NCBI GenBank assembly: GCA_023397475.1
Contig: JAEWUD010000030.1
Span: 1 to 64,000 of the forward strand
Direction of reading: 5' to 3'
Length of the DNA stretch: 64,000 nt
DNA from: Bacillota bacterium
GTDB lineage: Bacteria; Bacillota; Clostridia; Saccharofermentanales; Saccharofermentanaceae
Shown here: positions 47,687 through 56,337 of the stretch, piece after piece
Position numbering within the stretch: the first letter of the stretch is position 1
Layout of the letters: each line of letters starts with the position of its first letter
Program-made: the position numbers and the translations under genes
The notes under the pieces: generated by a model
What the model saw: only the letters and a program-made list of their open reading frames with translations
Databases searched by the model: none
What the model was told of the DNA's origin: nothing

Positions 47687-48676
47687 TCAATCAATCAGAT
47701 CATTCTGGAATCTCGACAGGTGTTCATAGGGAAGGATCAGTCGTCCACGGTAGAGGCCGCAGCCGTCGTTGATCAGGGAATTGTCCATCGCCGCGAACAT
47801 ATTGACGTCGATTTTCGCAAGTTCAAGGTTCTGCAATTGGATTCCGCGCTCATAGGCATCGTCGAAGTAGATGTTCTCGCCCTTGGGGATGGCCTCTCTT
47901 TTCGCGCGTTCGGCTTCCTGGCGCTTCTCGTAACCCAGATGGTTGGCCGGCCCGATCTCCGCGAAATCATCCATTTCTTTGGTGCGGAGCTGTACCTCGA
48001 TATAGCAGCGGGCAATGTTGTCGTAGAATGTGATGTGCAACGACCGGTAGCCGCTTGCCTCCGGATTCTCGACGTAGTCTTTATAGTATTCACGAACATC
48101 CGCCTGCAATAGAGGGGATTGATTCTTCCCCGTGAAGGAGGAAGGTTCAGCAGTGAAGCCGCGCTCTTCCAGAAATCCCAGGAGCTTATTGGCTACGTCA
48201 TAGAGATACTTGTTCTCTTCTGTCGCACGATTCTCGCCGTCTTTCAGATGGCACTTGGGCAATGAGATGACGATTCTGTAGGCAATCAGATCGCGAAAAC
48301 AATTGAGATTGCTTTTCAATTCCATCAGTGACGGGTACTTGCCGTTCTTACGGTAGTAATCGTAGATGTACTCGACGATATGGCCGTTGAACTTCGACTC
48401 CGCTCGGATCAGGGACTTGATACGGCCCTTGAATGTGAAGGCAAGAAAAGGATAGTCATTCGCCATCAGTTTATAGAACTCGCGAATCCGCTGCGATTGC
48501 GATGTCAAGAATTCGTTGTGCTGCAGAAGTTCCGCGATTTGAAGCAGAACATTACAGTGCAGAAGATCAATTTGATTATCCGTTTCTCTCGCCGACTGCT
48601 TCAAGTCTTCTGAATATCTCTGAAGGATCTTCAGAACGGTATCGCCGGAGTATAAATAGTCATTCAACGTTCTCAT
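47687..48676 (-). CDS. RelA/SpoT domain (p)ppGpp synthetase-like protein
   Basis: A 329-aa protein with a central RelA/SpoT synthetase fold. FTFKGRIKSLIRAESKFN is the ATP/GTP-binding start, CFRDLIAYRIVISLP holds the catalytic Asp-like RDLIAYRI, ASGYRSLHITF and CYIEVQLRTKEMDDFAE follow. There is no hydrolase HD domain and no TGS, so it is closer to small alarmone synthetases but longer at both ends. It may make (p)ppGpp or a related product; in some defence modules such domains make toxic nucleotides. ATG at 48676 has AAAGGTG upstream. It stands alone. Confidence 0.85.
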   Translation of the reverse strand: MRTLNDYLYSGDTVLKILQRYSEDLKQSARETDNQIDLLHCNVLLQIAELLQHNEFLTSQSQRIREFYKLMANDYPFLAFTFKGRIKSLIRAESKFNGHIVEYIYDYYRKNGKYPSLMELKSNLNCFRDLIAYRIVISLPKCHLKDGENRATEENKYLYDVANKLLGFLEERGFTAEPSSFTGKNQSPLLQADVREYYKDYVENPEASGYRSLHITFYDNIARCYIEVQLRTKEMDDFAEIGPANHLGYEKRQEAERAKREAIPKGENIYFDDAYERGIQLQNLELAKIDVNMFAAMDNSLINDGCGLYRGRLILPYEHLSRFQNDLID

Positions 48677-48831
48677 GTCAATCACCTTTTCAGATACCCG
48701 CGTTCGCTTTTTTTACTTATCCATCATAATCGATACCGCAAGAGCTTGTCACGTTTCGACGAGACTCATTGCTCGGCCGTAAATTCTCATCATAAAACCA
48801 CAGAGAGATGTTCACCGTATTCAGATTTGCG

Positions 48832-49422
48832 TCAACGCCCCGCACGCAAGTTGGCAACTGTTCGCTTCTCAATCAACAGATTGCTGAAGTAACGGTAGCC
48901 GCCTTCACCCGTCGGGCACTGTGCCTCTATCCCGACTTTGACTGTTTTCTCGATCGGCAAATAGAATACGCGTACCATGTCATATTTCTGTCCGTCAAGA
49001 GAGTAGTGAATCGCAAAATTGTTACCGACTCTTGCGATTTGGAGCCAAACAGAATCCGCATCAATATTACAACCGTTCGCGTCATCTGAGATAATATTGG
49101 TCACTACACTCACAACCGCATTGGTATTGAAATCGGACCTCTCAAAAGCCGCCTTAATCCACATGCTGTCATTTTGGATGACCATGAGACATGCCGCATC
49201 ATAGGTCGATTGGAAGTTGGGTCTCAACTTCGCCTGTATAACAAAATCCCCATCCATTTCTTTGTAGAAAAACGGAGCGTCACCATGCGGTCCCGGAAAC
49301 CTCCCGTGTTCAGGGATAGGGTCGTTAAAATAGTTGCTGAATTCCGGCGCATAAATTGCGATTTGATCTCCTTTTGTTGCAATTTCCGTCTTGTTCAGCC
49401 ATTTAAATGTTGAAAAATCCAT
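48832..49422 (-). CDS. DUF1349 (concanavalin-like) protein
   Basis: A 196-aa all-beta protein of the DUF1349 group: FKWLNKTEIATKGDQIAIYA, DAPFFYKEMDGDFVIQAKL, AACLMVIQNDSMWIKAAFER and VSVVTNIISDDANG. The fold resembles legume lectins/glycosidase-associated domains. AGAGAGG precedes the ATG. It is the third gene of a run with a GDSL hydrolase and an alpha-toroid protein, suggesting carbohydrate or ester metabolism. Confidence 0.85.
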   Translation of the reverse strand: MDFSTFKWLNKTEIATKGDQIAIYAPEFSNYFNDPIPEHGRFPGPHGDAPFFYKEMDGDFVIQAKLRPNFQSTYDAACLMVIQNDSMWIKAAFERSDFNTNAVVSVVTNIISDDANGCNIDADSVWLQIARVGNNFAIHYSLDGQKYDMVRVFYLPIEKTVKVGIEAQCPTGEGGYRYFSNLLIEKRTVANLRAGR

Positions 49423-49439
49423 ATATACCTCTCTTTCTC

Positions 49440-50387
49440 TTAGAACCCGGTCTTCACTATCGCCGACACAAGATTACGTCCATAAATTTCTGATCCGAGA
49501 GCATTGGGATGAAGATTATCCAAAAAATACTCGGACAAATGGGGGACGAGTCGAAATCCCTCAACAACGGTGATATTGGAATACCTCGAACAAATCTCCG
49601 CCAGCTTCTGACAGAAACGGATGAGCACCGGCTCGCCATCGGGTGAATCGCCCCTCCAGATGGGAGTGATACAGAGGACCGGCCGGTTGCCATACACCTC
49701 CAATAGTCGCTCGTAGTATTCCTCGATCCCCTTCATGCTCTCGGTTCCGTACTGGTTGGTTCCCATAGAGATGATGATCTTATCCGGATCATATCCCTCC
49801 ATAGGTACAAGCACTTCTTTATCGTAAACATATCCGCCGATTCCCTGATTGAGAACATCATAGTTCAGCAGACGATTTGCGACGCTCACATACGTATGCG
49901 CGGAGCGCAATGGACCAAAGCCCTGTGTGATGGAATCCCCCATCCACAGGACTTTCTCGTTCTTTTCCACGGGGGAGAGATCTGCATCGATCTCACAATT
50001 TCGGATCAGAACTGTCGCGTCCGCAGGCAGGTAAATCATGACCTTCTTCTCTCCTGCCGGCAGTTCAAAAGATACTTGTCCCTCTTCAGGCAAATCTTTC
50101 ACGTAGTAGATCTGTGTTATCAGACCGTCAACCGCAAGCTCCATCGTGTCCTCTGATCCCGCCCATAGGATCTTGTAATCGAAGGAAATCTGCGTTGCCG
50201 TCGTATGAAGCTCAAGTGTTTTCGCATTGGAAGCCGTGCATCTCTCATACCAGAAATCAGAAGCAGCCTTGAAATACTCCATCTGCTTCACTGTATACTG
50301 AAAGGCCTGCAAATAGCCATTCTCTGTCTCGCGAAAACTGTACGCTCCGTAATAGATCTTCTTTAGCTGATCGTTGGATAGCCTCAT
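49440..50387 (-). CDS. SGNH/GDSL hydrolase with N-terminal beta domain
   Basis: A 315-aa protein. The N-terminal beta-sandwich-like domain (residues 1-140) precedes an SGNH hydrolase: block I KVLWMGDSITQGFG (Ser), block III SMGTNQYGTES (Asn), and the C-terminal FLDNLHPNALG (Asp/His). It likely deacylates a carbohydrate. ATG at 50387 replaces a longer reading; GAGAGGCGG lies upstream. Co-directional with the DUF1349 and toroid genes with short gaps (17 and 31 bp). Confidence 0.88.
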   Translation of the reverse strand: MRLSNDQLKKIYYGAYSFRETENGYLQAFQYTVKQMEYFKAASDFWYERCTASNAKTLELHTTATQISFDYKILWAGSEDTMELAVDGLITQIYYVKDLPEEGQVSFELPAGEKKVMIYLPADATVLIRNCEIDADLSPVEKNEKVLWMGDSITQGFGPLRSAHTYVSVANRLLNYDVLNQGIGGYVYDKEVLVPMEGYDPDKIIISMGTNQYGTESMKGIEEYYERLLEVYGNRPVLCITPIWRGDSPDGEPVLIRFCQKLAEICSRYSNITVVEGFRLVPHLSEYFLDNLHPNALGSEIYGRNLVSAIVKTGF

Positions 50388-50418
50388 ATCATGTCCGCCT
50401 CTCAAAATTTTTCTTATG

Positions 50419-51384
50419 TCACGAATTGATCTTCACTCTCTCGAAAATCCGATAACAGAGGTAGGTCAAATAGGGTGATGCTTCTTTTTTCTGTCCGAAA
50501 TCCCAATCCTTACATTTCTGATAGATGGATTCGGGCGTGAAAAGACCCTCCTCGTCTTGCTTCCCGCTGATATGTTCAATCATCGCAAGGAAACGTGGAT
50601 CTTTTCGAGCAAAATCATATTTGCTTAAGACGCCGGAAACACTGACAATATCATACCAGCACGGAGGTGCTTTCAATTTGCGAAAATCTGTTCCCATGTA
50701 AAACATATACGGATGTTGTGTGAGACTATTCTCCCACAGGTCAAGAAGCGATTCCACAGCCGTAACAGCAACGGGACTCTCGCGATAATCGGGGATCTGT
50801 GACAACAGGTCGGCCATGATGAGGGTCGCATATGGGCAACAGTCATCTTTTCTGCCCGGCCCACGGAATTTCCCAAGTTCAGGGGATGCGGCGCACGGGA
50901 ATCCGTTCTCTCGGCTGAGAGAAATCAGATATTCAACACCGGGCTTGATATATTCCTTGTAATCCATTCCCGATTTGAGGAGTGCAAGTAACAGCAAGGG
51001 CGCATCGCACAAGCACCAGCTGAACACATCCTCCCCGGTGCCGCCAAAGTGCTTGGGTACGTTCGTCATGGATTGGTAAACGCCGTGTTCGTCTTTGCGC
51101 TTAATGATCTCATCGACAGCCGTCTTGATCTGCGGGACCTCTATATCGAATCCAAGGTCGAGCAGAAACAAAAGCTTATGAATCGGCAAACCCGGATTCT
51201 TGTGATTTGTCACCAGAGTGCCATGAAAATTCGCTGCATCCGCCAGATAACTCCGGATTCGAGGATCAGTCAATGCCTCGCTTCTACTTGCTGCAAGGGT
51301 TTCCTTCGGTTCGTGACACAGATGTAGTCGGATTGCGTATTGAAGCCAGACATCGCTTCGATCCAGTAGATTCTGATAATCCAT
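50419..51384 (-). CDS. Alpha/alpha-toroid (terpenoid cyclase-like) protein
   Basis: A 321-aa helical protein. Repeated helix pairs (IHKLLFLLDLGFDIEVPQI, LLLLALLKSGMDYKEYI, ATLIMADLLSQIPDYRESP, AVESLLDLWENS) and the Cys-Cys-Pro-Tyr motif DDCCPYAT fit the squalene cyclase/prenyltransferase toroid fold seen in many uncharacterised bacterial proteins. No DxDD catalytic motif is visible, so it is not a terpene cyclase. AAGGAGG precedes the ATG. First gene of the three-gene run. Confidence 0.72.
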   Translation of the reverse strand: MDYQNLLDRSDVWLQYAIRLHLCHEPKETLAASRSEALTDPRIRSYLADAANFHGTLVTNHKNPGLPIHKLLFLLDLGFDIEVPQIKTAVDEIIKRKDEHGVYQSMTNVPKHFGGTGEDVFSWCLCDAPLLLLALLKSGMDYKEYIKPGVEYLISLSRENGFPCAASPELGKFRGPGRKDDCCPYATLIMADLLSQIPDYRESPVAVTAVESLLDLWENSLTQHPYMFYMGTDFRKLKAPPCWYDIVSVSGVLSKYDFARKDPRFLAMIEHISGKQDEEGLFTPESIYQKCKDWDFGQKKEASPYLTYLCYRIFERVKINS

Positions 51385-51433
51385 TGAAAGATCAGCCTCC
51401 TTATCCTTTTCGCCGGCAAAAATACTCTGATTC

Positions 51434-51523
51434 TTACGATTTCAGCCTCATCCATAGCGCAGGGCGAATACCGCCGAATCCAATGATAGAGGTTACCTCC
51501 GGAGTATTTACTACGGCATAGGG
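51434..51523 (-). pseudogene. 3' remnant of a DUF6273 gene
   Basis: Directly after the DUF3795 stop the minus strand encodes AVVNTPEVTSIIGFGGIRPA, then LWMRLKS and a stop. The GGIRPALW ending is the C-terminal hallmark of DUF6273, as in the intact gene 400 bp upstream (GGIRPALWLRMDK). The rest of the gene is missing, so a deletion or insertion placed DUF3795 against this tail. Confidence 0.75.
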
Positions 51524-51865
51524 TTACCGGCCATACTGCCCGTACGCGCCCGTCCAAGTATCCGCAACTTCGAGAAACGCGTCATATCCGTTGGTCCGGA
51601 TATATTCTGTCGCTTCTTTATATTTTCTATACTTGTAACCGTTCTTCCCGTAGAATTCGTTCAGAATGCTACAGGAGTCATATTCACCACAGTCAGCACA
51701 TGACCGAAGGTTTTTCGTTACGCAACAAACCTTCATCTTGCACTTGGCTTTGGAAAGATCTCTGTCTTTATTCTCATAGCCGATCTTACATCCTTTGCAC
51801 AGATGCTCACGATAGATCGCGCAGGTCCCGCAATACGCTCCACAACAGCCAATTTCGTTCACTGA
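51524..51865 (-). CDS. DUF3795 cysteine-rich protein
   Basis: A 113-aa protein with about 13 cysteines, in the pattern GCCGAYCGTCAIYREHLCKGC, CKMKVCCVTKNLRSCADC and DSCSIL, that defines DUF3795. The cysteines probably bind zinc or an iron-sulfur cluster. ATG at 51865 has AAGGAG 7 nt upstream. It lies between an intact DUF6273 gene and a DUF6273 remnant, which suggests it was inserted into an array of DUF6273 genes. Confidence 0.85.
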   Translation of the reverse strand, partial: SVNEIGCCGAYCGTCAIYREHLCKGCKIGYENKDRDLSKAKCKMKVCCVTKNLRSCADCGEYDSCSILNEFYGKNGYKYRKYKEATEYIRTNGYDAFLEVADTWTGAYGQYGR

Positions 51866-51913
51866 CATGATTGGACTCCTTCCCTGTTTCCCTTGTCGCA
51901 AACGTCCTTATAT

Positions 51914-52534
51914 TTACTTATCCATCCGTAACCACAACGCCGGACGAATGCCTCCGGTACATCTTCCATCCGCGATATTTCCCTTATATATGTTGTTGCC
52001 CTGGATGCCGATAATCCCGTCATGCCAGATATACACAGCTTTCACGCCAACGCGTCCGGGTGTCCGAATCCACCACCACCAACGGATCTCTTGATCGACT
52101 TCAAGACTTGCCGACCGATTCGCGTTGTTCTCATCTTTTCTCTCAAACCAATAGCGCTGATTTTTCTTCGGATGATAGAGTAGCGTGCTGCTGTCACCGA
52201 AATATTTACACGCCACTTCGTCCAGGTTCAGGATAAATACCCGGTCCTCCGTATCAACTCCGCCCTCTGTTCCATACCAGGGATTGTCCGGATTCTTATT
52301 GATTATCGGAACGATTCTGGCCTTCTCTTCCGCGGTGAATCTCTGATAGAATTCACCATTCAGATATCTCCGTAGCGAGCAATCCGCCCACGTGATATCA
52401 ACGTATGCGTTATGGTAGACGCCCTGTTCAATGATGTTCTCGGTGATAATCAGTGCAGCATTCTCCTTTACATCAAGAACTCGCCATTGATATCCGCCAA
52501 AGGGTATTAACGCACCGGTGCTGATTTCTTCCAT
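51914..52534 (-). CDS. DUF6273 domain protein, no signal peptide
   Basis: A 206-aa protein consisting of almost only a DUF6273 domain: LIPFGGYQWRVLDVKENAAL, ADCSLRRYLNGEFYQRFTAE, EDRVFILNLDEV, WWWWIRTPG and the ending GGIRPALWLRMDK. Unlike the 16.6-kb relative it has no membrane segment. It shares the ending with the remnant at 51.4 kb. GGAGG lies 11 nt before ATG 52534. Function unknown. Confidence 0.8.
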   Translation of the reverse strand: MEEISTGALIPFGGYQWRVLDVKENAALIITENIIEQGVYHNAYVDITWADCSLRRYLNGEFYQRFTAEEKARIVPIINKNPDNPWYGTEGGVDTEDRVFILNLDEVACKYFGDSSTLLYHPKKNQRYWFERKDENNANRSASLEVDQEIRWWWWIRTPGRVGVKAVYIWHDGIIGIQGNNIYKGNIADGRCTGGIRPALWLRMDK

Positions 52535-52608
52535 GAAGCACGTACCTCCACGATCTGCTATGTTTCCATCATACTCATCCCATATTGATAGTAACATAAC
52601 TTATTTTA

Positions 52609-52776
52609 AGGAAAATCAACGTCGTTCGATGGCTTAGTATAATTCTGTCAATAACCCTTTTTATTTTTAACCTTGTTGGATTACCGACATATAAGTCGAT
52701 TGCCGATAAGTTTCTCACCGTTGTGGGACTCGTTCTCAACATTGTCATTGTATGGTTTGCTTGGATATGGCAGTAA
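52609..52776 (+). pseudogene. Small two-helix membrane protein whose start codon reads AGG
   Basis: On the plus strand a 55-codon frame encodes KINVVRWLSIILSITLFIF, NLVGLPTYKSIADK and FLTVVGLVLNIVIVWFAWIW, a convincing two-helix membrane protein, ending at TAA 52774-52776. No ATG, GTG or TTG precedes the first helix; AGG occupies the expected start position at 52609. I infer loss of the initiator by mutation, or a rare alternative start. A terminator follows at 52806. Confidence 0.5.
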
Positions 52777-52805
52777 CAAGATCTCCTTCGTTACGATAGC
52801 AACAA

Positions 52806-52846
52806 AGCAGCAATGGAGGCGGGCACTTCCATTGCTGCTCGTTTAT
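52806..52846 (+). terminator. Intrinsic-type hairpin
   Basis: AGCAGCAATGGA pairs with TTCCATTGCTGCT (52806-52839), followed by CGTTTAT. It could end the small membrane gene transcript. Confidence 0.65.
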
Positions 52847-52928
52847 AGGCATGTTGACGCAGTTCGATCCGCGTGATAACATAAACGTGTTTACATAAAC
52901 GCATTTTCGCAAAAAGAGAGGTATGAAT

Positions 52929-53411
52929 ATGAGAACCCTGGTTGTCTACTACTCCAACGAAGGAAATACCGAAGCCGCGGCGAGAAAAATTGCGAGTGAA
53001 CTCTCGGCAGATCTGTTGAAACTGGTTCCCGAGAAGGATATACCCAAAGAAGGATTCTTCCGATTCTTTACCGGCGGAATGAAGGCATCGTTCGGACTGG
53101 GTGCGAAGCTGAAGAAGTATGATCTCAAATGGAGCGAGTACAGTCAGATAATTCTCGGAACTCCGATATGGGCGTCCAGTCCCTGCCCTGCGGTCAATCA
53201 GTTTCTGAAGGAGATTCCGGACACATCAAAGATTACCTCAATATTCACCTTTTCCGGTGGCGGAGATAATGACAAGTGCATGCAGATCTTTCGGCGCAAA
53301 ATTCCCGGACTGAGAAATAGTGTTGCGCTATGCGACAAGAAGAATCCGGAGCATTCAAAGGATAATGATCCGAAATTGAAAGGATTTATTGAAGGCTGCA
53401 AGAGCGTTTGA
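52929..53411 (+). CDS. Flavodoxin
   Basis: A 160-aa flavodoxin: TLVVYYSNEGNTEAAARKIA (FMN phosphate loop), ILGTPIWASSPCPAVNQFL (60s loop), and FTFSGGGDNDKCM. The ATG at 52929 is placed 7 nt after GAGAGG; an ATG two codons earlier is too close to it. It is followed 62 bp later by a TetR gene on the same strand. Only distantly similar to the flavodoxin at 8.5 kb. Probably a quinone reductase or electron carrier under TetR control. Confidence 0.9.
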   Translation: MRTLVVYYSNEGNTEAAARKIASELSADLLKLVPEKDIPKEGFFRFFTGGMKASFGLGAKLKKYDLKWSEYSQIILGTPIWASSPCPAVNQFLKEIPDTSKITSIFTFSGGGDNDKCMQIFRRKIPGLRNSVALCDKKNPEHSKDNDPKLKGFIEGCKSV

Positions 53412-53473
53412 AGCGGACAGTAGCGAGAACCGGCTTTACGATCTTATGCCACAAGCGAATCTGAAAGGAAACT

Positions 53474-54052
53474 ATGGGTAGAATCACGACAATTACAAAA
53501 GAGCGAATCCTTGGAGCCGCTTTTGACATGCTGGTGCGTGATGGATACGCGAACATCAATATCAAGACGCTGGCAGCGGAGATCGGATGCTCAACGCAGC
53601 CGATTTCCTGGCATTTCGGAAGTATCCAGGGCTTGCGAAAAGAACTATACCTCTACGCGAGAAATCGCGTTTGGAAAGAGTGTTTTCTCGTCAATCCGGG
53701 GGATAATGCAATCGATACTTTCTTTGCTGTCGGGAAAAACTATATCCGTGTCGCTTGTGATCAACCAAATGTGTTCCGCTTCCTGAACATTGACGACCTG
53801 GGAGACATCCGTTCGCAGGAAGCGAGCATTCTCGATCGACTATTCGATTCGGACATATCGAAGCTTTTCTGTCGTGACTATGATGTCCCCGAAGAGAAGA
53901 TTAAGAACGTGATCCGGGACATCATCATTTACACGCACGGCCTCGCAACGCTTATGATGTGGGACCATTTTCACATGGATAAAGAGAAAGCGGCCGCGAT
54001 GATCTATGAGAACGGAAAAGATAAGTTAGCCGGTATAGGTATTGATGTTTAG
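53474..54052 (+). CDS. TetR family regulator
   Basis: A 192-aa regulator: RILGAAFDMLVRDGYANINI and LAAEIGCSTQPISWHFGSIQGL for the HTH (residues 10-53). The C-terminal domain is helix-rich and carries a FHMDKEKAAAMIYENGKDKL tail. GAAAGG precedes the ATG. Its stop codon overlaps the end of the broken RhuM gene on the other strand. It probably controls the flavodoxin upstream of it. Confidence 0.88.
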   Translation: MGRITTITKERILGAAFDMLVRDGYANINIKTLAAEIGCSTQPISWHFGSIQGLRKELYLYARNRVWKECFLVNPGDNAIDTFFAVGKNYIRVACDQPNVFRFLNIDDLGDIRSQEASILDRLFDSDISKLFCRDYDVPEEKIKNVIRDIIIYTHGLATLMMWDHFHMDKEKAAAMIYENGKDKLAGIGIDV

Positions 54053-54056
54053 CTGG

Positions 54057-54498
54057 TTATCCATTTCTTGTCTTCTTTTTCGCTGTGTTTGCAACAGCCT
54101 TTATACTTTCCAGATACTCTTTCTCTACCGGAGTAAGTAACATTGTAATTCTTGCCGTCCGTGGCAGTTGTTCGGAATTTCCGAACGACTGCCTTCTCAT
54201 CAAGTTCACCTTCTTCAAATATATGTTTTATATGTTCGCTAATATTCGCTTTGCTTGTGTGGTATAAATCCACGAGTTGTTGTTGTGTTAGCCACACTGT
54301 ATCGTCTATCATTTTAACGTCAATATGCGTCAATCCATCATCCGATTGATATATAACGACATCGCCTAGTATCTCAGAATTGATATCATTGATATCTCCT
54401 TTCAAATTGTCCGTCAACACCAATTCTTTGTCACGCATTATGTAGTGACACACATTAAGCTTTGCACGCATTATACCAAACATACGTTCTTTCTTCAA
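54057..54498 (-). pseudogene. RhuM family gene with large internal deletion
   Basis: The N-terminal part of a RhuM/virulence-type protein is intact: DGLTHIDVKMIDDTVWLTQQ, QLVDLYHTSKANISEHIKHI, FEEGELDEKAVVRKFRTTA and DGKNYNVTY. Normally about 200 more residues follow. Here it jumps to the C-terminal tail, readable in a shifted frame as LTPVEKEYLESIKAVANTAK to a stop at 54057. An internal deletion therefore removed the middle and shifted the frame. RhuM proteins are typical of mobile islands, so this marks a decayed insertion. Confidence 0.8.
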
Positions 54499-54544
54499 CA
54501 GCCGAACTGATGACGAATCCCTCGCAAATAGATCACGCCCCGCT

Positions 54545-55171
54545 TCACCCCTGAAGCGTCTGCATCAGCGCAAAGAAATGTCCCGCCTCACCGGTGCGAA
54601 AATACTCGTACCAGGCTTCCAACGTATCTTCTCGAAAAACACCCAAATGCGCGATGATCTGCTTCGCCCACAACAAGCCTCCGGTGGAACCTGCCGTAAT
54701 CAGGTTGTTATCCGCAACCGACGGCTGGTCGACATAGAAGCTCTGCCCCCGATATCCGGGGACAAACATCTCCAGAAATCCCGGTCCGTTACTGGTATGC
54801 GGGCGCTGATCCAGAAACCCTGCGTTCGCCATGGCAACCGTCGCCCCGCAGATCGCACCCACCGCAGCGCCGGACGAGAGTAATTCACCGGCCTTCTCGA
54901 TGATCGCGCCGTGCTTCGGGGCGCTCCATGTATCCGCGCCCGGCATGAGCAACACGCTCTTCTCGCTCACAACAATCTCCTCGAGTAAGTAATCGGGTAC
55001 GACGGTCAACCCACCCATTGTTTTGACAGGCTCTTTTGAATCGCTTACCGTCTTGAGCGATACCGGCTCAGCGTCCTTCTTGAAGAATCGTCCGGAATTC
55101 AATTCCGCAGTAACATACCCCAGTTCCCAATCAGCCATCGTATCAAGCACATAAACATAGATGGTATACAT
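54545..55171 (-). CDS. DJ-1/PfpI family protein
   Basis: A 208-aa class I glutamine amidotransferase-like protein: TIYVYVLDTMADWELGYV at the N-terminus, the nucleophile-elbow AICGATVAMANAGFLD with Cys near residue 104, and NLITAGSTGGLLWAKQI. It resembles YdeA/YraA-type glutaminase-like or chaperone/deglycase members. The ATG at 55171 lies in a divergent region with the WYL regulator 55365, which may control it. Confidence 0.88.
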   Translation of the reverse strand: MYTIYVYVLDTMADWELGYVTAELNSGRFFKKDAEPVSLKTVSDSKEPVKTMGGLTVVPDYLLEEIVVSEKSVLLMPGADTWSAPKHGAIIEKAGELLSSGAAVGAICGATVAMANAGFLDQRPHTSNGPGFLEMFVPGYRGQSFYVDQPSVADNNLITAGSTGGLLWAKQIIAHLGVFREDTLEAWYEYFRTGEAGHFFALMQTLQG

Positions 55172-55364
55172 AGATCTCCTCCATTTTCTTCTCGCGAGTA
55201 CGTCGACTCCCGAACACAGTAACGCTGTAAAGAAACGTTTGCGTATCGAGGTTCTTCTCGCGACATGTCTCATTCGTCTACATTCATTATGCCTCCCGAT
55301 TGTTGACATCAGTATGGCAACAATTGATAATGAGAGCAAGAATTCTCGGATGGAGGCTTGTGCG

Positions 55365-56297
55365 ATGAAGGTTGACCGTCTTGTCAGTATCATTATGATC
55401 CTCCTCGAAAAGAAGCGGATCGGCGCCCAAGAGTTGGCCGATCAGTTCGAAGTCTCCTCTCGCACGATCTACCGCGACATCGACGCGATCAATCTGGCGG
55501 GCATTCCCGTTCGTTCGACTTCGGGCGTAGGCGGCGGCTTCGAGATCATGCAGGAATACAAGGTCGATCGCAAGGTCTTCTCGACGGCCGACCTCTCCGC
55601 GATCTTGATGGGGCTCTCCAGTCTCTCCAACATGATACGCGGGGACGAACTGGTGAACGCCCTTGCGAAGGTTAGGAGCTTCATCCCCGCCGACCGGGCG
55701 AGAGACATCGAGATACAAGCCAATCAAGTCTATATCGATCTGCAGCCGTGGATGGGCAACCGGAATATCCAGCCGTATCTGGAAATGATCAAAGTAGCGC
55801 TGGCGGAGAACAGGCTAATGTCATTCGAGTATTCGAATCACCTCGGAAACACAACCGCCCGAACCGCCGATCCCTACCAGCTTGTCTTGAAAGGCAGTCA
55901 CTGGTACATTCAAGGTTATTGTCATGCGCGAAAAGACTTCCGCATGTTCAAGCTGGCCCGCATGTCAAACCTGAGATTGGAAAAGGAAGCCTTCGCGCCG
56001 CGAGAATTTCCAAAACCGCAGCTCGACATCACAAAGATCGTGGATAAACTGCAGACAACAATAACGCTTCGCATTCATACATCCGTCATGGATAGAGTCC
56101 TCGATTACTGCGCCATGGAGAACTTCTCGCCCGACGGGGATGAGCATTATATCGTTCGCTACCCGTTCATCGAGAATGACTACTACTACGATATTCTCTT
56201 AAGTCTCGGGGATAAATGCGAGTGCCTGGAGCCGCCCTATGTCCGCGCGGAGGTGAAGCGAAGAATCCAGAGAATCGCCGCGATCTACGAGAGTTAG
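55365..56297 (+). CDS. YafY-type WYL regulator
   Basis: A 310-aa regulator: N-terminal HTH (VSIIMILLEKKRIGAQELAD then QFEVSSRTIYRDIDAINLAG), the G-rich wing GVGGGFEIM, a middle WYL domain (residues 140-215 with HWYIQGYCHARKDFRMFKLA) and a C-terminal WCX part. ATG at 55365 has GGAGG 8 nt upstream; the longer reading has none. Divergent from the DJ-1 gene, its likely target. It is not closely similar to the two WYL proteins of the RtcB region. Confidence 0.9.
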   Translation: MKVDRLVSIIMILLEKKRIGAQELADQFEVSSRTIYRDIDAINLAGIPVRSTSGVGGGFEIMQEYKVDRKVFSTADLSAILMGLSSLSNMIRGDELVNALAKVRSFIPADRARDIEIQANQVYIDLQPWMGNRNIQPYLEMIKVALAENRLMSFEYSNHLGNTTARTADPYQLVLKGSHWYIQGYCHARKDFRMFKLARMSNLRLEKEAFAPREFPKPQLDITKIVDKLQTTITLRIHTSVMDRVLDYCAMENFSPDGDEHYIVRYPFIENDYYYDILLSLGDKCECLEPPYVRAEVKRRIQRIAAIYES

Positions 56298-56337
56298 TTC
56301 GATCCAATCCGAGAAGACCAGCAAACCTGTCTTGTTC

